Assembly: GCA_043773745.1 (NCBI GenBank)
Contig: JAYVEV010000115.1
Coordinates: 1 to 23,778 of the forward strand
Direction of reading: 5' to 3'
Origin: UKL13-2 sp043773745
GTDB lineage: Bacteria > Pseudomonadota > Gammaproteobacteria > Burkholderiales > Usitatibacteraceae
DNA: 23,778 nt
Numbering within the stretch: the stretch's first letter is position 1; each line of letters opens with the position of its first letter. Positions 15,478-23,428 of this stretch are shown here, one piece after another. Position numbers and translations under genes: made by a program. Under the pieces are notes generated by a model. It worked only from the letters and a program-made list of their open reading frames with translations. It was not told the DNA's origin and did not search any database.

Positions 15478-16143
15478 ATGCGTAAATATCTTGTTGCGGG
15501 CGTACTGGTTTGGATTCCCTTGGTCATCACCGGTCTAGTGTTGAAATTTCTGGTCGACACCATGGATCAAACCATGTTGCTGTTGCCTGAGCGGCTGCGT
15601 ACAGAGGCACTGTTCGGCTTTCATGTGCCGGGCATGGGCGTGATTTTAACTCTGCTGATTGTGCTGTTCACCGGTATGATTGCCGCGAATTTTTTAGGCA
15701 AAAAATTATTGGGCGTTGGTGATACCGTGCTGCAACGCATCCCGATTGTCCGCTCTGTTTATGGCGGTGTTAAGCAGATTTCTGACACCCTGTTTTCGTC
15801 CGAGGGCAAAGCCTTTCGCAAGGCGGTATTGGTGCGTTATCCGCAACACGATACGTGGACCGTTGCGCTCTTGACCGGCGAGCCCGGACATGAAGTGACG
15901 GACCATTTGGGCTTCGATAATTACGCGGTGTTTATTCCGACTACGCCCAATATCACCGCGGGCTTTTTTCTCATTGTGCCCAAAAAAGACGTCATTCCCC
16001 TGGACATGAATGTCGATCAAGCCTTGAAATATATTATTTCCATGGGTGTAGCCGAGCCCGCACGCGCTGTGCAACACCAAAATAATCCACACCACACCAA
16101 CGGGGCCGAGTTAAAACAAGCCGGCACCGACCCCAATCCGTAG
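15478..16143 (+). CDS. DUF502 family inner-membrane protein
   Basis: A 221-residue protein with two N-terminal membrane helices (about residues 5-27 and 51-73) and a soluble C-terminal domain. KKLLGVGDTVLQRIPIVRSV followed by YGGVKQISDTLF, and the later VFIPTTPNITAGFFLIVPKK, are typical of the DUF502 family. The function is unknown. The last 30 residues are hydrophilic and poorly conserved in appearance. It follows fmdB by 18 bp and precedes aspS by 158 bp, so it is probably co-transcribed with fmdB. Confidence 0.92.
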   Translation: MRKYLVAGVLVWIPLVITGLVLKFLVDTMDQTMLLLPERLRTEALFGFHVPGMGVILTLLIVLFTGMIAANFLGKKLLGVGDTVLQRIPIVRSVYGGVKQISDTLFSSEGKAFRKAVLVRYPQHDTWTVALLTGEPGHEVTDHLGFDNYAVFIPTTPNITAGFFLIVPKKDVIPLDMNVDQALKYIISMGVAEPARAVQHQNNPHHTNGAELKQAGTDPNP

Positions 16144-16166
16144 CCGTCGCAAAAATTTGCGGCGGC
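16143..16166 (+). other. Hairpin directly after the DUF502 gene
   Basis: GCCGTCGCAAA and TTTGCGGCGGC form an 11-bp inverted repeat with one G-T wobble and a 2-nt centre (a 4-nt loop after opening one pair). It begins at the DUF502 stop codon. No T-run follows, so it is a weak terminator candidate or an mRNA 3'-end stabiliser. Confidence 0.5.
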
Positions 16167-16260
16167 GCAATGGGCCTCCATCCGATGTCGTTTAATGGCT
16201 GTGCATTTTTGCCCGTCAAATTGAATAGACGTCAATTATCTGAAACAGTGTGAACACGTT

Positions 16261-16278
16261 CTTGCGGCTCGCCGCAAG
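16261..16278 (+). other. Hairpin in the aspS leader
   Basis: CTTGCGG (16261-16267), loop CTCG, CCGCAAG (16272-16278): a perfect 7-bp stem that ends 23 nt before the aspS ATG. No T-run follows. It would sit just upstream of the ribosome footprint and could tune translation initiation; this is inference. Confidence 0.5.
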
Positions 16279-16301
16279 TGATGAGATTCCTGGGAAACAT
16301 T

Positions 16302-18089
16302 ATGAGAACCAACTACTGCGGCTTGATCGATTCAAGCTATATCGGCCAAACTATCACCGTATTCGGTTGGGCGCATCGCCGCCGCGACCACGGCGGCGTT
16401 ATTTTTATCGACCTTCGTGATCGTGAAGGTTTGCTACAAATCGTGATTGATCCCGACACGCCAGAGACCTTCGCTACTGCGGATAGATCACGTAATGAAT
16501 TTGTATTAAAAATCACCGGCCTGGTGCGTCGCCGTCCTGATGGCACCGTGAATACCAACTTGAAATCGGGTGAAGTTGAAGTGCTGGCGAAAGACATTGA
16601 AGTGCTGAATGCCTCGCTCACACCGCCGTTCATGATTGATGATGAGAATATCAACGAAGAGACGCGCCTGAAATATCGTTATCTCGATTTGCGCCGCCCG
16701 CAAATGCAGGCCAATCTGCGGTTGCGCCATCGCGTTGCCAGTGCGGCACGCCGCTATCTGGATGACCTGGGTTTTGTCGATGTCGAAACCCCGTTCCTCT
16801 ACAAATCCACACCCGAAGGAGCGCGCGAATTTTTGGTGCCCTCGCGTATTCATGACGGCCATTTCTACGCGTTGCCGCAGTCTCCACAGCTGTTCAAACA
16901 ATTGTTGATGGTTGCGGGATTTGATCGCTATTACCAGATCGTAAAATGCTTTCGCGACGAAGATTTGCGTGCGGATCGTCAGCCGGAGTTCACCCAGATT
17001 GATATCGAAACCTCGTTCCTGAATGAGCGTGAAATTCAGGACATCATGGAGGGCCTCATTAAGCAAATGTGGAAAGCCGGGTTGAATATTGATCTGCCTG
17101 ATTTCCCCCGCATGGCTTATGCCGAGGCGATGGCGCGGTTTGGTTCCGACAAGCCCGATTTGCGCGTCACGCTCGAATTAACCGAGCTGACAGATGTTAT
17201 GAAAAGCTGCGATTTCAAAGTATTCCGCGCGGCAGCAGATCTGAAAAACGGCCGCGTTGCCGCGATTCGCGTGCCCGGTGGCAATGAAAAATTCTCGCGC
17301 AAAGAAATTGATGATCTCACCGGTTTCGTCGCGATCTACGGCGCCAAGGGTTTAGCGTATATCAAGTGCAATGATGTCTCAAAGCTCAGCGAAGAAGGCT
17401 TGCAATCGCCCATTATTAAATTCCTGAATGCCGAAACCTTGGGCAAAATTATCGAGCGTTGCAATGCCAAAAATGGTGACTTGATTTTCTTCTGTGCCGA
17501 CAAAGCAAAAGTCGTTAATGATTCATTGGGTGCGCTGCGCAACAAGGTTGGTCACGAAAAAGGCTTTGCGGTGAAAGGCTATAAACCTTTGTGGGTTGTT
17601 GATTTTCCCGCGTTCGAATTTGATGAAGAAAACAACCGCTACGTCTCCGCCCATCACCCTTTCACAGCACCGAAGGACGAGCATCTTCAATTCCTCGACA
17701 CAGACCCTTCGAAGGTACTGGCCAAGGCCTATGACGTGGCTATGAACGGCTGGGAAATCGGTGGCGGTTCCGTGCGTATCCACTCGCCTGAATTGCAAGC
17801 CAAACAATTCGCCACACTGGGCATCAGCGAAGAAGACCAACGTGCCAAATTCGGCTTCCTGCTCGATGCTCTGCAATACGGCGCACCGCCAATGGGGGGT
17901 GTCGCCTTCGGTCTGGATCGTATCGTCACACTGATGTGCGAAAAATGGGATTCCATCCGTGATGTCATCGCTTTCCCCAAGACTCAGCGCGGCCAGGATT
18001 TGATGATCGACACGCCCTCCACGGTGCCCGATAAACAATTGCGAGATTTGCATATCAAGCTGCGGAATATCGCACCACCCGCAAACTGA
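16302..18089 (+). CDS. aspS: Aspartate--tRNA(Asp/Asn) ligase
   Basis: A 595-residue bacterial-type AspRS: N-terminal OB-fold anticodon-binding domain (RTNYCGLIDSSYIGQTITVF), class II catalytic core with motif 2 CFRDEDLRADRQPEFTQIDI and motif 3 GGVAFGLDRIVTLM, and the bacterial GAD insertion in the middle. It charges tRNA with aspartate in the cytoplasm. H30 and G81 match the positions (31 and 82 in Pseudomonas aeruginosa numbering, from memory) linked to relaxed, non-discriminating recognition of tRNA(Asn). An in-frame GTG/ATG lies 24 and 21 nt upstream, but MRTNYCG is the conserved start and GGGAAA precedes it. It follows the DUF502 gene by 158 bp. Confidence 0.98.
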   Translation: MRTNYCGLIDSSYIGQTITVFGWAHRRRDHGGVIFIDLRDREGLLQIVIDPDTPETFATADRSRNEFVLKITGLVRRRPDGTVNTNLKSGEVEVLAKDIEVLNASLTPPFMIDDENINEETRLKYRYLDLRRPQMQANLRLRHRVASAARRYLDDLGFVDVETPFLYKSTPEGAREFLVPSRIHDGHFYALPQSPQLFKQLLMVAGFDRYYQIVKCFRDEDLRADRQPEFTQIDIETSFLNEREIQDIMEGLIKQMWKAGLNIDLPDFPRMAYAEAMARFGSDKPDLRVTLELTELTDVMKSCDFKVFRAAADLKNGRVAAIRVPGGNEKFSRKEIDDLTGFVAIYGAKGLAYIKCNDVSKLSEEGLQSPIIKFLNAETLGKIIERCNAKNGDLIFFCADKAKVVNDSLGALRNKVGHEKGFAVKGYKPLWVVDFPAFEFDEENNRYVSAHHPFTAPKDEHLQFLDTDPSKVLAKAYDVAMNGWEIGGGSVRIHSPELQAKQFATLGISEEDQRAKFGFLLDALQYGAPPMGGVAFGLDRIVTLMCEKWDSIRDVIAFPKTQRGQDLMIDTPSTVPDKQLRDLHIKLRNIAPPAN

Positions 18090-18175
18090 TTTATCGATTG
18101 ATGTTTTGAAAACGAAACACCTCTATTGGCGTGCATTTTGAGGCATATCTTGCCTGCGATGCCCGTCAATACTGG

Positions 18176-18199
18176 TGTTTGCTTGTTTGCTTGTTTGCA
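18176..18199 (+). repeat. Three tandem copies of an 8-bp unit
   Basis: TGTTTGCT is repeated three times head to tail, the last copy ending in A instead of T. The array lies in the 163-bp aspS-iaaA gap and ends 21 bp before a consensus TATAAT. It could be a binding site or a slippage-prone tract, or a chance short duplication. Confidence 0.8.
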
Positions 18200-18220
18200 T
18201 GCGTGCCAATAGTCGCGCCG

Positions 18221-18226
18221 TATAAT
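18221..18226 (+). promoter_or_regulatory. Consensus -10 box upstream of iaaA
   Basis: A perfect TATAAT. The best -35 match, TTGCAT at 18195-18200, is 20 nt upstream, longer than ideal, and overlaps the last copy of the tandem repeat. Transcription would begin near 18233, leaving about 20 nt before the iaaA start, just enough for the GGAG at 18243-18246. Confidence 0.5.
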
Positions 18227-18252
18227 CTCAGCTTTTATCCTTGGAGCGCCAC

Positions 18253-19224
18253 ATGACATCAAGCCCGATTTCACTTATTGTCCACGGCGGCGCAGGCAGT
18301 TGGCGCCCCGGCTCGGAAACGGATGCGGTTGCCAGCATCTCCGCGGCTGTTTTGGTCGGACGAAAAATTCTGGAAGCGGGCGGCTCGGCACTGGATGCAG
18401 CAATAGCATCCGCAGTGGCGCTTGAAGACAATCCCATTTTTAATGCGGGCACCGGTGCGGTCTTAAACCTTGATGGTTTTGTCGAGATGGATGCCTGTGT
18501 GATGGTGTCCCCGGGTGGTGGACACAAGACTACCCGCATCGGCGCAGTGACCGGGCTGCAGCGCGTCAAAAATCCGATTATCGTGTCCAAACAAGTGATG
18601 GAAGAAACCGATCACGTCATGCTAACGGGTGATGGCGCGCAACGATTTGCGCGAGTGATGGGGCACGGCGATTACGATCCGATTACGGCCGATCGCCGCG
18701 CGGACTGGCAGGACAAACGCGCCAAACTGGAATCGCAACCTGACTCAGTGGATGGCGCAAACGTAGGCCAATTCAAGCTGCGCAGTTTTTTAAAAACTCA
18801 TCCCGAATTCGCGGGTGGCACGATTGGTGTGGTCGCGCGCGATGCACACGGCGTGATTTGTGCGGCCACCTCAACCGGCGGCTACACGATGAAATTACCG
18901 GGCCGGGTAGGCGATACGCCGCTGCCGGGTTGCGGTACTTACGCCTCCTTATTTGCCGGTGCGAGCGCGACCGGCACGGGCGAGTATGTGATTCGTTCGC
19001 TGGCGTGCCGGCAAATCGCGGATAACGTTGAGCGTGGCATGACCATTTCTGCCGCGGTCGATGCCATGCTCGATCAACTAGGGCGCGACTTTGATGCTGA
19101 TGTTGGCTTCATTGCCATCGACGCGAATGGCGTGCCGTACGGCAACCATCGTACCCGCGATATGCCACATGCTTATTTCAGTGGCGTCTCGCCAATTGTG
19201 GCGAAAATGCGCGTTGAAAAATGA
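18253..19224 (+). CDS. iaaA: Isoaspartyl peptidase / L-asparaginase (Ntn-hydrolase)
   Basis: A 323-residue threonine-type N-terminal nucleophile hydrolase that cleaves isoaspartyl dipeptides and asparagine. The precursor should self-cleave before T190 in AGGTIGVVARD, giving alpha (1-189) and beta (190-323) subunits. Other family signatures are LIVHGGAGSWRPG at the start, GGSALDAAIASAVALEDNP, FNAGTGAVLNLDG and, after the nucleophile, AATSTGGYTMKLPGRVGDTP and GEYVIRSLACRQI. ATG 18253 has GGAG 6 nt upstream; an in-frame TTG at 18241 precedes that site and is rejected. A GNAT gene follows after 10 bp, probably on the same transcript. Confidence 0.95.
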   Translation: MTSSPISLIVHGGAGSWRPGSETDAVASISAAVLVGRKILEAGGSALDAAIASAVALEDNPIFNAGTGAVLNLDGFVEMDACVMVSPGGGHKTTRIGAVTGLQRVKNPIIVSKQVMEETDHVMLTGDGAQRFARVMGHGDYDPITADRRADWQDKRAKLESQPDSVDGANVGQFKLRSFLKTHPEFAGGTIGVVARDAHGVICAATSTGGYTMKLPGRVGDTPLPGCGTYASLFAGASATGTGEYVIRSLACRQIADNVERGMTISAAVDAMLDQLGRDFDADVGFIAIDANGVPYGNHRTRDMPHAYFSGVSPIVAKMRVEK

Positions 19225-19234
19225 TGCTGTTTAT

Positions 19235-19756
19235 ATGACACTACTGCTGCAAACGGAGCGACTGCGGTTGCGCCGTTTTACATTGGATGACGTTGATAGT
19301 CTTTTTCAACTCATCAGCGATGCCGAAGTAATGCGCTATATCGGCGATGGTAAAACTGATAACCGTGAAGGCGCCAAAATCCGGCTTGCACGTATCGTGC
19401 GCAATTACGAAAACTATCTAGGTCTGGGCGTTTGGGCGACTGAGCAAAAATCGAGTGGGCAAGTGATTGGCTGGTTTGTGCTGAAATATATCCCGAACAC
19501 GGTCGAAGTCGAGATCGGCTATCTGTTGCAAAAATCTGCATGGGGTCGAGGTTTTGCCACTGAGGGTGCGCGCGCATTGTTGGCATACGGCTTCGACAAG
19601 GTTGGCATGAATCGAATTGTCGCCGTGGCAAATGTAGCGAACCAGGCATCGCAAAACGTGATGAAAAAAATCGGCCTGCGCAATTGCGGTCTGGGCCGTT
19701 ACTATGGCCGCGAGGTGGCTTACTTTGTGGGTGAACGGCCTAGCATCAACGCTTGA
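19235..19756 (+). CDS. GNAT family N-acetyltransferase (RimJ/RimL type)
   Basis: A 173-residue acetyltransferase that transfers acetyl from acetyl-CoA to an amine. It starts LLLQTERLRLRRFTLDDVDS as RimJ/RimL-like proteins do; the acetyl-CoA motif is EIGYLLQKSAWGRGFATEGA, and NRIVAVANVANQASQNVMKK then IGLR is the following conserved strand-helix. The frame opens earlier at 19091 inside iaaA, but the residues before MTLLLQTERL look non-coding. It lies 10 bp after iaaA, and its stop codon abuts that of the converging EamA gene. The substrate (ribosomal protein N-terminus, antibiotic or metabolite) cannot be told. Confidence 0.92.
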   Translation: MTLLLQTERLRLRRFTLDDVDSLFQLISDAEVMRYIGDGKTDNREGAKIRLARIVRNYENYLGLGVWATEQKSSGQVIGWFVLKYIPNTVEVEIGYLLQKSAWGRGFATEGARALLAYGFDKVGMNRIVAVANVANQASQNVMKKIGLRNCGLGRYYGREVAYFVGERPSINA

Positions 19757-20719
19757 TCAGCGCCTGCTAAATGCCTGATAAGCGCCCGACGATAAGAATA
19801 CCCCAAGCGTGACCGCAGCAATTCCCAGATAATCCGAGGGCTTGGGGATTTCACCGAGTAGCGGAATCGCTGCCAGCATCGCCAATACCGGCACCAGCGA
19901 AGCAAAACTGGCACCGAGTGATGCGCCCAGAATAGCGACCGCACGCGCATAGGCGAACAGCGAAATGATGCTCACAAAAATGCCTTGGTAGAGCGTCTGA
20001 ATGGCGATAGCACTGAGCGGTGCTTCGGCAATGCGGTGCGGCAACCACAGCGCGTATATCGGCAAATAAACAACAGCCGAAACTACTGAGACCACGGCCG
20101 CAGCGTGCAATGCACTGAAGCCGACGTGCGAGGCTTTGCGCATCGCCACTGTAAAGCTCGCCCAACACATCGCGGCGGTAATAAATAACAAATGGCCGCG
20201 CCAGTAGCCGGTTTCAAAATGCGTGAGACCCGCGCCGACAAAAATGATGATGCCGACGGGGATCAGGGCAAGACCCAGCTTGCGAACGCCGCCAATTTTT
20301 TCTTTCAAAAAAAACATCGCGAGCAGCGCCGCCCATAGCGGCATGGTGCCGGGGATTAATGCGCCAGCATGTGCTGCCGGTGCGAATTGGAGACCGCTGG
20401 AGGCAATCATCACATACGGTACACCTGCGCCAATACAAATCACCAACCAGATTTTAATGCCCACTTTGCGGATGCCCAAACCATCGCGCATCACAATGGG
20501 CGCCAGCAATAGCCCAGCGCAGGCAAACCTAAGAGCGGTAATGTCATAAGGGGAAAGCGAGGTGGTCACACCGTAGCGGGTCAACAGGATCCAGCCCACC
20601 CAAACTGAAATCGCGAACAATCCCCAGGCGGCACCGGTCAGATACTTATGTCGGGTGATCGCTGAGTGCGGAACAACTACTGGCAATGGTTGGGATGGAC
20701 TTTGGATATTGGCGGGCAT
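19757..20719 (-). CDS. EamA-family drug/metabolite transporter (full size)
   Basis: A 320-residue inner-membrane transporter with about ten hydrophobic helices and two EamA domains. Visible segments include DITALRFACAGLLLAPIVM, APAAHAGALIPGTMPLWAAL and FFLKEKIGG in the first half, and SLGASFASLVPVLAMLAAIP with LLGEIPKPSDYLGIAAVTLG in the second. Members export amino acids, metabolites or drugs. The start is uncertain: ATG 20779 would add 20 hydrophobic residues, and neither start has a clear ribosome binding site; I prefer MPANIQ because a cytosolic lead-in before the first helix is usual. Its stop directly touches the GNAT stop. Substrate unknown. Confidence 0.88.
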   Translation of the reverse strand: MPANIQSPSQPLPVVVPHSAITRHKYLTGAAWGLFAISVWVGWILLTRYGVTTSLSPYDITALRFACAGLLLAPIVMRDGLGIRKVGIKIWLVICIGAGVPYVMIASSGLQFAPAAHAGALIPGTMPLWAALLAMFFLKEKIGGVRKLGLALIPVGIIIFVGAGLTHFETGYWRGHLLFITAAMCWASFTVAMRKASHVGFSALHAAAVVSVVSAVVYLPIYALWLPHRIAEAPLSAIAIQTLYQGIFVSIISLFAYARAVAILGASLGASFASLVPVLAMLAAIPLLGEIPKPSDYLGIAAVTLGVFLSSGAYQAFSRR

Positions 20720-20888
20720 GATATAAGGCGCAAGGCAGGCTTTGCAGGCGGTAAAAAAGCTGAGCAACATTAGCAGCATGAATCATATTTTATCAAGCCA
20801 AGGCGTGCCAATCTTGGTTAATTGATGAATTAGCTTCACAATGGTCTTGTGCCCTGAACACGAACGAGCACTTCTCTTACAAAGCGTG

Positions 20889-20904
20889 AATGGCTCCAGC
20901 CATT
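20889..20904. promoter_or_regulatory. Dyad upstream of nudB
   Basis: AATGGCT-CC-AGCCATT is a perfect 7+7 inverted repeat in the spacer between the EamA gene and nudB. It overlaps a TACAAT (20904-20909) that resembles a -10 box. It could be an operator or a small hairpin; no protein is recognisable from the motif. Confidence 0.4.
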
Positions 20905-20927
20905 ACAATGCAGGAATGAAATCTGAA

Positions 20928-21404
20928 ATGATAACGACGCTTAATATGGCCCCCGCCACCAAACCCTACAAAATTCCCCGCTCGACATTGATCGTGATTT
21001 ACACACCCGATTTGGACGTGCTATTGATCGAGCGCGCCGATCGTCCGGGTTTTTGGCAATCCGTGACTGGTAGCCAGGACGAGGGCGAAAGTATTGAACA
21101 AACTGCCGTGCGGGAAGTGCACGAAGAGACGGGGCTGATCGCGGCGGAATACAAGCTCACCGACTGGAAAAAACAGAGCAGCTACGAGATATACAAAATT
21201 TGGGCGCATCGCTATGCCCCCGGTGTGACGCACAATGCCGAGCATATTTTTAGTTTGGCTGTGCCGCAGCGCGTGCTCATCAAGTTGGCACCACGCGAGC
21301 ATTTGCAACACGTCTGGCTGCCCTATCAACAGGCCGCGATGTTATGTTTTTCAAGCACCAACCGTGAGGCGATTCTGGAATTGCCCGCGCGGTTGGGGAA
21401 ATAG
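20928..21404 (+). CDS. nudB: Nudix hydrolase, dihydroneopterin triphosphate diphosphatase
   Basis: A 158-residue Nudix protein. The Nudix box is complete at residues 48-70: GSQDEGE, then SIEQTAVREVHEETGL. The sequences around it (PRSTLIVIYTP, RPGFWQSVTGSQ, HRYAPGVTHNAEHIF) match E. coli NudB, which removes pyrophosphate from dihydroneopterin triphosphate in folate synthesis. Start choice is open: ATG 20916 has AGGA directly touching it, ATG 20928 has the same AGGA 12 nt away, ATG 20946 is nearest the conserved part, and the frame runs back to 20841. The EEP gene starts 10 bp after its stop. Confidence 0.88.
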   Translation: MITTLNMAPATKPYKIPRSTLIVIYTPDLDVLLIERADRPGFWQSVTGSQDEGESIEQTAVREVHEETGLIAAEYKLTDWKKQSSYEIYKIWAHRYAPGVTHNAEHIFSLAVPQRVLIKLAPREHLQHVWLPYQQAAMLCFSSTNREAILELPARLGK

Positions 21405-21413
21405 AATTCGGCC

Positions 21414-22187
21414 ATGACACCATCCATCACGCTTGCAACTTACAATATTCACAAAGGCTTAAGTCCGCTGAACCGGAAGCTGGTGATTCATGAGGTGCGT
21501 GAAAAATTGCATGCGCTTGATGCGGATATTATTTTTTTGCAGGAAGTGCAAGGCGCCCACAGCAAGAACGAGGCAAAGTTTGATGATTGGCCGGTGTTAT
21601 CGCAGCACGATCATATTGCGGAGGGGCGCTATCAGGATATCGTCTACGGCGTGAACGCGGAGCATCAGCATGGCCATCATGGCAACGCCATTCTTTCTGC
21701 GTACCCGGTGCTGAATTGGAGCAATCGCGATGTTTCGCATCATCGCTTTGAAAGTCGCGGGCATTTACTTGCGCAAGTTGAAGTGCCGGGTTGGGATGTG
21801 CCGCTCACTTGTGTTTGTGTGCACCTCGGTCTCTTGAAAAAAAGTCGCACCGCGCAAATAAAACAATTGATAGAGTTGCTTCAGGAAGAGGCGCCGGGCA
21901 ATTCGCCACTGGTGGTGGCGGGGGATTTCAATGATTGGCGCTCGATGCGCAGCGGTGTCTCGCATGCGCTATCTACCGAGCTGGGGCTGATTGAAGTGTT
22001 TGAAGAAATCAACGGTAAACCTGCCCGCACTTTCCCGGCGATTTTTCCGATGTTGACGCTCGATCGTATCTATGTACGGGGCCTCAGGATTGAAGAAGTA
22101 TTCAGATTGCACGGTGATGTCGATGGCGTGAAATGGCGCGGGCTTTCGGACCATGTTGGTTTGGCGGTCAAGCTCTCTCGCCCTTAA
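21414..22187 (+). CDS. Endonuclease/exonuclease/phosphatase family protein (YbhP-like)
   Basis: A 257-residue EEP-fold metal-dependent phosphoesterase. Catalytic-site segments are TYNIHKGLS near the start (Asn), IIFLQEVQG (metal-binding Glu), CVCVHLGLL (His), VVAGDFNDW (Asp, Asn) and LSDHVGLAVKL near the end (Asp-His). There is no signal peptide. EEP proteins cleave phosphodiesters in nucleic acids or lipids. In E. coli ybhP lies next to clsB; the same order occurs here, 17 bp apart, which favours a lipid or membrane role over DNA repair. No obvious Shine-Dalgarno site; translation may be coupled to nudB. Confidence 0.92.
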   Translation: MTPSITLATYNIHKGLSPLNRKLVIHEVREKLHALDADIIFLQEVQGAHSKNEAKFDDWPVLSQHDHIAEGRYQDIVYGVNAEHQHGHHGNAILSAYPVLNWSNRDVSHHRFESRGHLLAQVEVPGWDVPLTCVCVHLGLLKKSRTAQIKQLIELLQEEAPGNSPLVVAGDFNDWRSMRSGVSHALSTELGLIEVFEEINGKPARTFPAIFPMLTLDRIYVRGLRIEEVFRLHGDVDGVKWRGLSDHVGLAVKLSRP

Positions 22188-22204
22188 ATGATTACATTCC
22201 CTTG

Positions 22205-23428
22205 ATGCCATCACGTGTTTTGAAAAATATTCCGTCGCGAAAAAGACGCCAGCCTCCGCCAGCCTCGGCGGCAGTGACAAGTAATAATTCCATTGTATTG
22301 TTAAAAAACGGCAGCGATTTTTTCCCCTCGCTGCTGACAGCGATTGATTCGGCCACTCACGATATTAGGATTGAAACCTTTATTTTTCGTGATGATGCGA
22401 TTGGCCAGCATATTGCAACCGCGCTGAAAAACGCTGCCGGCCGCGGAGTCAGTGTTCGCTTGGTCATCGACGGCATGGGACTATGGGGCACACACGAATC
22501 GTTTTTAAATAGCTTTAAGCAGGCGGGAATTGAACTGGCTATATTCCGGCCGGAGCGAAGATTTTTCAGCTTTAAAAAAGGCCGTCTCCGCCGAGTGCAT
22601 CGGAAAATTGCCTTGATTGATGGGCGAATTGGCTTTATCGGCGGGATTAATTTAATTGGCGATTTGACGGAAGCGATGTCAGACACGGAGCCGCGCTACG
22701 ACTACGCCGTGCGGATTGAAGGGCCGTTGCTTGAAGATGTGTACGTGGCGGTCAATCGTTTATGGCGTGTGTTGCAATGGTCGTCGCTCAGACATCAGCT
22801 CGAGCCACTGTATTCACCGGTCAATATTGCCCCTGCAGGCGAGATGGATGCGCGGTTTGTGGTGCGCGACAATCTGCGTTATCGGCGATCAATTGAAGAT
22901 GAATATATGAGCGCTATCACCAGCGCAAAAAAAACTATTCTGATAGTGAGCCCGTATTTTTTGCCCGGCCGAATCTTGCGCACGGAATTACGCGAAGCTG
23001 CCAAGCGCGGTGTGGCGGTGACTCTATTGCTGCAAGGCCGCGCCGATCATCCGCTGTTACAGCTGGCCACTCGCGCGCTCTATGAATCGTTGCTCGATGC
23101 GGGCGTCATCATTTACGAGTATGAAATTGCCATGTTGCACGGCAAGGTTGCGGTGATTGATGATGGCTGGGCGACAGTCGGCTCAAGTAACCTTGACCCC
23201 TGCAGTTTGTTTCTCAACCGCGAGGCCAATATCGTGGTGTTGAGCAGCGGATTCGCAAATGAATTGCGTGAATCGGTAAATGCAGAAATCACCCGCGGAG
23301 GGCGACGCCTACAGATTCATGATTGGCAACGCCGTGGCCGCTGGGCGCGCATAAAGTCATGGAGCGCTTACGGTTTAGCCCAGCTGATCGCAGGCTGGGT
23401 GGGGTTTCAGAACGAATGGGGCGGATAA
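22205..23428 (+). CDS. clsB: Cardiolipin synthase B (phospholipase D superfamily)
   Basis: A 407-residue protein with two HKD (HxKxxxxD) motifs: H132, K134, D139 in VHRKIALIDGRIGFIGGINL, and H312, K314, D319 in MLHGKVAVIDDGWATVGSSN. E. coli ClsB (413 residues) makes cardiolipin from phosphatidylglycerol or uses phosphatidylethanolamine. As in ClsB there are no N-terminal membrane helices, unlike ClsA; the first 20 residues are basic and proline-rich. I chose ATG 22205; the frame opens at 22133 inside the preceding gene, but those residues look non-coding. It forms a tight unit with nudB and the EEP gene. Confidence 0.94.
   Translation: MPSRVLKNIPSRKRRQPPPASAAVTSNNSIVLLKNGSDFFPSLLTAIDSATHDIRIETFIFRDDAIGQHIATALKNAAGRGVSVRLVIDGMGLWGTHESFLNSFKQAGIELAIFRPERRFFSFKKGRLRRVHRKIALIDGRIGFIGGINLIGDLTEAMSDTEPRYDYAVRIEGPLLEDVYVAVNRLWRVLQWSSLRHQLEPLYSPVNIAPAGEMDARFVVRDNLRYRRSIEDEYMSAITSAKKTILIVSPYFLPGRILRTELREAAKRGVAVTLLLQGRADHPLLQLATRALYESLLDAGVIIYEYEIAMLHGKVAVIDDGWATVGSSNLDPCSLFLNREANIVVLSSGFANELRESVNAEITRGGRRLQIHDWQRRGRWARIKSWSAYGLAQLIAGWVGFQNEWGG

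Noticed and set aside
16506..17066. A 186-codon open frame antisense to aspS.
   Set aside because: It lies wholly within a clear aspS gene and its residues resemble no family; it is a frame shadow of a GC-biased coding region.
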